Positions 59,601 through 64,000 of a stretch of 64,000 nucleotides of DNA are shown piece by piece. The DNA is taken from NCBI RefSeq assembly GCF_037975245.1, contig NC_092562.1, positions 22,089,054-22,153,053 on the forward strand, read 5' to 3'. Position numbers and translations under genes: made by a program. Under the pieces are notes generated by a model. It was given only the letters and a program-made list of their open reading frames with translations, made no database searches and was not told where the DNA came from. Each line of letters opens with the position of its first letter. Position 1 is the first letter of the stretch. This stretch comes from Apostichopus japonicus (Eukaryota > Echinodermata > Holothuroidea > Aspidochirotida > Stichopodidae).

Positions 59601-60185
59601 CAACCATCACATAGAATTCTTTCGTATAAAGCAAGAGATGGTGTTCTTGTTTGTGCCTTCTTTAAGGGCATTTTTATGGGCGTCACAACCACCACAAAAG
59701 CAAAAAAGAAAAAAAAATCATATTAACACATTTAAACACTAATATTGTTAATTTAAACAGAAAGTGGAGAATCTTTTCAAATGAGGTTCCCTTTGAGTTT
59801 CCTGGAGGTTTGATCCACTAGATGCTACATTCTGTAGAATTCGACCGACAAATTGGGAGAGAGCTCATGGGAGGAATGGGGTGCCGAAATGAATTTGTGT
59901 TTTCAAGCAAAAAAAGGTAAACTCTTTCAAGACAACATGCACTACTAGAAAGAAAAGCTATTACTGTTTTCACTGAGCATCCCCCTCTAGTAAACCTATC
60001 CTGATCCTTACGGTCCAACCCCAGCCCCTCCCCTCCCCTCCAAAACACATATCCTACATACCAACTGGTAACCAAAGCAGTTATTACCATAAACTCCTGT
60101 TTGAAAATCCTGTTCGAGTTTTGATGCTTTGTAAGGATGCAATTTCCAAGCTCATCAATGTTGATCGGGTCTAACTTTTCTATCA
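41605..60185 (-). CDS. Receptor-type protein tyrosine phosphatase, cytoplasmic D1-D2 (5' part outside window)
   Basis: Dephosphorylates phosphotyrosine at the inner plasma membrane (family knowledge). Exons in transcript order: 60088-60185, 59322-59415, 56854-56930, 55986-56022, 55106-55203, 52098-52220, 51225-51391, 49923-50058, 49016-49165, 48012-48105, 47019-47095, 46051-46185, 44853-44978, 43840-44015, 42552-42687, 41605-41679. All phases agree (1799 nt; 598 whole codons plus stop). D1 has KNRY (55-58), [13 protein letters not shown] (194-196), [10 protein letters not shown] (229-238, Cys230) and Q274/Q278, so it should be active. D2 has KNRT in place of KNRY (349-352), WPE (485-487) and FCHTGVGRT (527-535), so it is probably inactive or regulatory. 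The end, FDQYANYR, resembles the R4 and LAR groups. The subfamily is not settled. Ectodomain, signal peptide and membrane segment are upstream of 60185 and were not identified. Confidence 0.92.
41855..42297. repeat. 20-bp minisatellite with alternating A/B monomers
   Basis: About 22 units of AGTATGAGAACAACATAACT type. From about 42040 they alternate with AGTATGAGAACAATATCATG, giving a 40-bp dimer. It fills much of the last PTPR intron. Confidence 0.93.
42552..42687 (-). CDS. PTPR exon: TGVGRT signature of D2
   Basis: 136 nt completing His, then [20 protein letters not shown] and [18 protein letters not shown]. Cys and Arg of C-X5-R survive. A run of 18 Cs (42743-42760, G on the transcribed strand) lies 56 nt upstream of its acceptor. 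Confidence 0.95.
42959..43010 (+). mobile_element. Second copy of the CTGAAGAAG-hairpin-CAGGCCC motif
   Basis: CTGAAGAAGATCCTGCTAGG then ATCGAACATGTCAGGCCC; GATCC-TGCTA-GGATC forms a 5-bp hairpin. It matches the 3531-3641 copies and sits in a PTPR intron just upstream (in gene sense) of the exon at 42552-42687. Confidence 0.55.
43840..44015 (-). CDS. PTPR exon: WPE loop and Cys of D2
   Basis: 176 nt, phase 0 in, phase 2 out. [12 protein letters not shown] carries Glu where active domains have the general-acid Asp; the exon ends RHPIVVFC plus CA of a His codon, so the His before the catalytic Cys is Phe. Donor GTAAGT. Confidence 0.94.
44853..44978 (-). CDS. PTPR exon: C--FWP of D2
   Basis: Forty-two codons, phase 0. 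[20 protein letters not shown] matches the C--YWP word with Phe for Tyr, then an acidic stretch ENEEED. Donor GTATGT. Confidence 0.94.
46051..46185 (-). CDS. PTPR exon: DFWRLVWE of D2
   Basis: Forty-five codons, phase 0, donor GTGAGT. Encodes [19 protein letters not shown] and [12 protein letters not shown]. In D1 the matching region is split into two exons. Confidence 0.95.
47019..47095 (-). CDS. PTPR exon: DHNRV / YINASYI of D2
   Basis: 77 nt with the same size and phase as its D1 counterpart at 56854-56930, as expected from domain duplication. [20 protein letters not shown], donor GTAAGT. Confidence 0.94.
48012..48105 (-). CDS. PTPR exon: start of D2
   Basis: 94 nt, phase 0 in, phase 1 out. 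[20 protein letters not shown] then KNRTRNYLP: the position of the KNRY loop, but Thr replaces Tyr, the first of several D2 losses. Confidence 0.92.
48842..49034. repeat. Tandem duplication (112 bp) over a PTPR exon end and donor
   Basis: The segment TTAATAAAAGTGTTTATCA, ATATGACATTACCTTGAATT, CATTATGTAG occurs at 48867-48921 and again at 48980-49033. The second holds the real exon end (49016 upward) and donor. A third fragment, GACATTACCGTTGAATCATC, is at 48936-48955. Confidence 0.9.
49016..49165 (-). CDS. PTPR exon: end of D1 and D1-D2 linker
   Basis: Fifty codons, phase 0. [20 protein letters not shown] matches the closing D1 helix (QY-FI--A--E---G-TE), followed by the linker to HNEFK. Donor GTAATG; the exon end and donor are duplicated 112 bp downstream. 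Confidence 0.95.
49540..49870 (+). mobile_element. Possible 3' tail of a non-LTR retroelement
   Basis: T-rich lead-in, then GTGAGGGTCTCGGGGAAGAC, GAGCCCCGGCGATAAACCAA and GTTACCCTC: a G/C-rich hairpin tail standing out in an A/T-rich intron. No reverse transcriptase remains; the assignment is by general appearance only. Confidence 0.3.
49923..50058 (-). CDS. PTPR exon: SAGVGRTG signature of D1
   Basis: 136 nt completing Ser, then [19 protein letters not shown], and ending LLVQTE with the Q-loop glutamine. Donor GTAAGA. With the previous exon it forms the full [10 protein letters not shown] catalytic loop. Confidence 0.96.
51151..51235. repeat. 35-bp tandem repeat over a PTPR exon end and donor
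   Basis: CTGCAATGAACAATA.ATGTAT then TGTTATGACTAA recurs three times; the copy at 51225 is the true exon end. On the minus strand each repeat reads TTCATTGCAG/.TTAGT. Confidence 0.92.
51225..51391 (-). CDS. PTPR exon: WPD loop and catalytic HC of D1
   Basis: 167 nt, phase 0 in, phase 2 out. [20 protein letters not shown] is the WPD loop; the exon ends IIVHC plus two bases of the next Ser codon. The donor GTTAGT and about 29 bases around it are repeated downstream at 35-bp spacing (51151-51224). Confidence 0.95.
52098..52220 (-). CDS. PTPR exon: C-QYWP of D1
   Basis: Forty-one codons, phase 0 both sides. [19 protein letters not shown] matches KC--YWP, followed by the beta strands before the WPD loop. 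Donor GTAAAG, acceptor TTTCGTAG. Confidence 0.94.
53380..53418. repeat. CAAT tetranucleotide microsatellite
   Basis: Imperfect run of AATC/CAAT units within a PTPR intron. Confidence 0.9.
55106..55203 (-). CDS. PTPR exon: HWRMIWEQ of D1
   Basis: 98 nt, phase 1 in, phase 0 out. [20 protein letters not shown] matches the family word T--DFWRM-WE---, with His replacing the usual Phe. The donor GTATGG follows a G-rich codon. Confidence 0.94.
55986..56022 (-). CDS. PTPR exon: GY--P--FIAAQ of D1
   Basis: A 37-nt exon encoding [12 protein letters not shown], phase 0 in, phase 1 out, donor GTGAGA. Matches the conserved GY-----FIA-QGP word, whose glycine is split with the next exon. Confidence 0.93.
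56618..56672. repeat. AT microsatellite
   Basis: Two TA runs separated by AAA, in a PTPR intron. Confidence 0.95.
56854..56930 (-). CDS. PTPR exon: DHSRV / [10 protein letters not shown] of D1
   Basis: 77 nt completing the Tyr codon, then [15 protein letters not shown] and [10 protein letters not shown], hallmark D1 motifs. Donor GTGAGT, acceptor TTTTTATAG. Confidence 0.95.
59322..59415 (-). CDS. PTPR exon: KNRY phosphotyrosine loop of D1
   Basis: 94 nt, phase 0 in, phase 1 out, donor GTAAGC. Encodes [14 protein letters not shown] and then [10 protein letters not shown], the KNRY loop that sets substrate depth in classical phosphatases. Confidence 0.93.
60088..60185 (-). CDS. PTPR exon: juxtamembrane helix before D1
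   Basis: 98 nt, phase 1 in, phase 0 out. [20 protein letters not shown] resembles the helical lead-in (I-I-EL--YI--K) of receptor phosphatase D1. Acceptor TTTCACTTTCAG, weaker donor GTAATA. The split first codon ends in TG. Confidence 0.82.
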
Positions 60186-61665
60186 CTGAAAGTGAAACCA
60201 ATGCAGCATTTGAGTTGAACAGAAGGAATTACCAAGAAATATAGAGAAAGAAGAAAAATATGATTATAGTAATAAAGTATTACAGTGAGAGGCTCAAATA
60301 GCATTGATCATTTAAATGTGCAGAACTAACAGACATTCAGTATATCTTAAAGTAAAGAATCAACGTAACTTACGTTTGTCTGGAGCTGAGTTTGATCATT
60401 TTGTCTTTTTTTTTAATGAACTTAGGTCATTTGATCACCATGTAGGCAAAGTGCATTTCAAATAGAGCTTGCTTGCTTTTTATGTGTTTTAACATTAGGC
60501 CTATTGAATGTTCCCTATCATGGGCATGTAGAGAATTGAAGCAAAAGTTGGTGATCAAATCTAGGAAGTTATAATTCGTTTCCCTGTGATCTTAAAGATT
60601 GAGTAATATTTGACACATTTTAATATAATTAACTGCAAACTTTAAATTTTAAAAATTGCATAAATTATAATACATATATATTTTAATCAATAATCAAGGT
60701 TCAAGCAGGTATTCTCTTCTTAAATTCTAGTCAGTTTCACTCTTGTTTTCTTAAACAGAAATATATTGAATGACTTAAGATGAAAAATAGAGCAGAGCAT
60801 AAAAATCTTCTCTTCAATTTACTTCCAAGTTGTTGCCCTGCACATGACTTTTTTTAGTATCTTCATTAAGATTTGATTATTACCCATGACATGAGAAATG
60901 ACTAATATTTATCACACCAGAAACAGGCGACATTTTACCCAATGGATGAAACTTATCTTTGAAGATCATTATTATTTTATAAGAGTGGAATACAAAATTT
61001 TTTTTTAGTATATGGTTCTACTATTTGTGCTGTGCTACTGTACCTTGAGGGTAAAAAAAAAAACATTTTTGGTTTATGGCCAGAAATGTTGTCAATTTTT
61101 TTTTTTCAAAAGTTGTCAATTTTAAAATTCATCTCAATACTCACATGTACCAAAGTGTGATACATATGAATTACTTATATGTGGCATTGATATCAGCACA
61201 TATAGCAGCACTGATGCAAACAGCAAAAATGTAATAATATTAATAATAATATGACAGAAATAATGTTGCCAGGCTTTTGCAGTTTTTTTTTTAATGTAAA
61301 TATTCACATACAGGTTATTCCACTTAAATACCACAAGACATATCAAACATATGCCACTGTTCAAAATAATTTTCATTCTATTGTGCAAATTGCCATATGC
61401 ACAAACTACAAAGTATTATCTACTTGACATACAAGCTGTAAACGGTTGCCACTGAGACATATTATTAAGCCTACACCTTGATGTGTACACATTATAGGAA
61501 ACCGTAACTCAAGAAACTATGTTGTGATCGTGTGTATATCAATGGTAACACAGAATCGATTTAATATCGCTGGCAAAACAGCTTCATAAGGTGCCAAAAG
61601 AATTAAAAGGTTCATGGTTTGACAGAATACTATGCTAAAGAAATATTCAACTAAGCAGCTAATTA

Positions 61666-61697
<32 letters not shown>

Positions 61698-64000
61698 TGG
61701 AGGCAACTTAGTTTCCTTTCACATTTTGTCTGGAGTCTAATAAAACCCTTGTGGTGTTAGGGGTTTCCTTTCAACATTTTTATAGCTGGTTAAAATCTGT
61801 AGTCCCACAACTCCCCTAGCAACCAAAGTTGGATGCATTGTCTTTGTTCTTTTCCGACCTTTATTTAAGTCTTTCTAAAACAAAAGTGATTCTTTCATTT
61901 TTTAGTTAAGTCCACTTGAGGAAATTTGCAATAATATTTAGGAGGTATGCTTGATATTGATTGGACTCCAGTTAACATGCTAATGATTTCAATATGAAAC
62001 ATAGACATTTGTAAATCAAGCAATTACGTTAGGTAAAACACTTCGCTTTCCAAATTTGGCTGAAACCTTTACTTGTTCTCCCTCCCCCCCCCCCCCTCTC
62101 ACCTTCTTTTTGATAATATTACACTGTTTCAGAAGGGAAGAAGGCTGAATTTTAAATAACAACCAGACAGGAAATATTTATATAGAAGAAATGAAAAAAA
62201 ATGGTTACTTAGAATTATAAAATGCAGAGTTAAATTTATATTACAGACCACTGGCTAACTGCAGTTAAGCCTGCATATAAAGACGTAATAGCCTACATGA
62301 AACATATGCCGTGAAAAGTCGACAGCAAATTAATGTTGGTATAAAGCTTCAGTTGATGAATTCCATGAACTGACTTGATATATGAAAGGAAATGTCCTTG
62401 AAATACTGTGTAGTAACCTGCTTTGACTTGCTACACAAAACACAAAATTATTTGAAGCTTTACTGTGAGAGAACTGGTAATAATCACACCTCTTGCTACA
62501 AGAATTTGTTAGTAAAAAACATGGCAATTGTAGCAGCGGTCTATGCTTATTTCATAAGTAATAAAAAAATTAAAGGAGCAAAGCATGCATAATTTTTGCT
62601 GCTACTACAATGGCATTAATAATAATAATAAATTAATAACTGATACAGTGGATTGATAATATGAAATGTGTTTTTTGATGAAACACATGAAACATACTAT
62701 GTATAAGAATATTCTCAGAGGAAAAATATCAGTCCAGGTCTATCTAATTCCCCTCACCCCCCTAAAGTTGAACAGAAATGAGTATTTGTAGGGAGACAAT
62801 GAACCAAGGAGACATAATATTTGAGCGCAATTAATTTCTAACCTCAATAAAGCCTCACTGCTAGTGTAAGGTCTAAATATTATGTGTTTGTTTTAAACCT
62901 GCCAAATCAATAAAGCAGCAATACAAACAAAATCAAGCATTAGCCAAAACAATATTTTTCTTCAATAAAACCACTTTACAGCCAATTGAATCTGATTAAC
63001 AGAATTTAATCATTTTCATGGAATAGTCGAATGCTTTAAATCTGGTAATGACCAATGATATAAGAGCAATCAAATGGTAACACATTTCAGCAATGTGATT
63101 TATATTATTCCACATTGCATCAGGCAAAAATCACATCTCTAAAAATCATGTTTTTTGGCAGGTTTTCCACTTCAAATATGCTAAAAAAAAAAAGCAAACG
63201 TCCAGTTTTTCTGGGCCGGCCAGACATGGTATGAAGCTTATTAATGATTAGTGGGTTAATTTGATGAAGAATGCTGAACATGAAAGCATGATCATTGCAA
63301 GACAGTTAATAACAGCAACACCAGAGAAAATTTGTGTGTGTAAGTAATTATTAAATGAAATTCATGTCAAAACAAATTGTACCTATATTAAAGATTTCAA
63401 CTGCTTGGTACAACAGAGTGACATTAAAATATATATTAGTGGAACAGTTGTTTATTTTAATTTTCCAAAGGATTTGTTTTTCTCCATTTACTTTTGAACA
63501 GGTAATGAATTTAGTGATATAAACCATGAAAACACCTCATTAAAATTTTATTTTGTGTAAGAAGAAAGTAGCAACTTGACTTTTAAGGCAACACTGTTGG
63601 ACAAAAAATTATGGATTCAATTGAAAGAAAACTGCACTTACAGTCAATACATGATTTGTGCGAAAGTTTACAAAGCCAATTAAATTTAAGCAAAAATGCT
63701 AGTTTTGGAGAGGATTTTCATTAACATTACAAATGAAATTTACAATAAATTTTTGTTTCTATTACCTCCAAATTGTTGCAGAACTTTTGTGAACATATAA
63801 ATGCATCATGAATAACAAGTAAAATTTTGCATTTATGGTACTACTAAACTATTTTATTATTATCTGTTATATATTTATTATTATAAATACATTTTTTATA
63901 TTAAAAATATAATCTAGAATTATTTCATCATAATAACTATTATTTTGTTTGCTAAATAATATATTCATGTAAAATTTGATCCAAAGGTGTTGACTGTAAT
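60186..64000. other. Upstream PTPR intron or flank, no certain exon
   Basis: The exon at 60088 needs an upstream exon ending in phase 1. Two weak candidates end correctly (60374-60385 and near 61145) but have poor acceptors. The rest is A/T-rich with a CAAT microsatellite (61664-61698) and a 13-C run (62084-62096). Confidence 0.55.

Overview
This is a stretch of A+T-rich animal nuclear DNA. Its genes are split into many short exons with GT-AG introns, and the gaps hold minisatellites, microsatellites, small inverted-repeat elements and a tRNA-derived SINE pair. The protein families (SNX7/SNX30 sorting nexin, tandem-domain receptor tyrosine phosphatase) and the repeat style suggest a marine invertebrate, perhaps a deuterostome such as an echinoderm. 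That assignment is an inference from family resemblance only.

Three protein-coding genes can be read. (1) Minus strand, 26850 down to 5083: a complete 12-exon sorting nexin of the SNX7/SNX30 type (PX then BAR domain, about 499 residues). All exon phases join and the exon lengths sum to 1500 nt. (2) Plus strand, 28933-31874: a two-exon alpha/beta-hydrolase of about 487 residues with an HGGGW oxyanion motif, a GHSAG nucleophile elbow and an unusual hydrophobic, probably membrane-embedded insertion. It lies head-to-head with gene 1 across a gap of about 2.1 kb. (3) Minus strand, 60185 down to 41605: the cytoplasmic half of a receptor-type protein tyrosine phosphatase, 16 exons and about 598 residues, with a catalytic D1 and a D2 that has lost several key residues. 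Its ectodomain exons must lie beyond the right edge of the window.

Other regions: 1-5082 is the 3' flank of the sorting nexin with short repeats and one unexplained open stretch. 5653-7185 is a 57-bp tandem array of about 27 units, and 26851-28932 is the divergent intergenic region. 31875-41604 is intergenic and UTR sequence full of minisatellites, and 60186-64000 is intron or upstream sequence of the phosphatase in which no certain exon was found.

The most striking signal is that several 5' splice sites have been tandemly duplicated together with the end of their exon. In the sorting nexin, the last 25 coding bases of exon 11 plus its donor are amplified into the 57-bp array filling most of the next intron, making about two dozen decoy donors. 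The same arrangement on a smaller scale occurs at two phosphatase exons (periods 35 bp and 112 bp), and more weakly at sorting-nexin exon 3. This recurrence is worth a genome-wide check.
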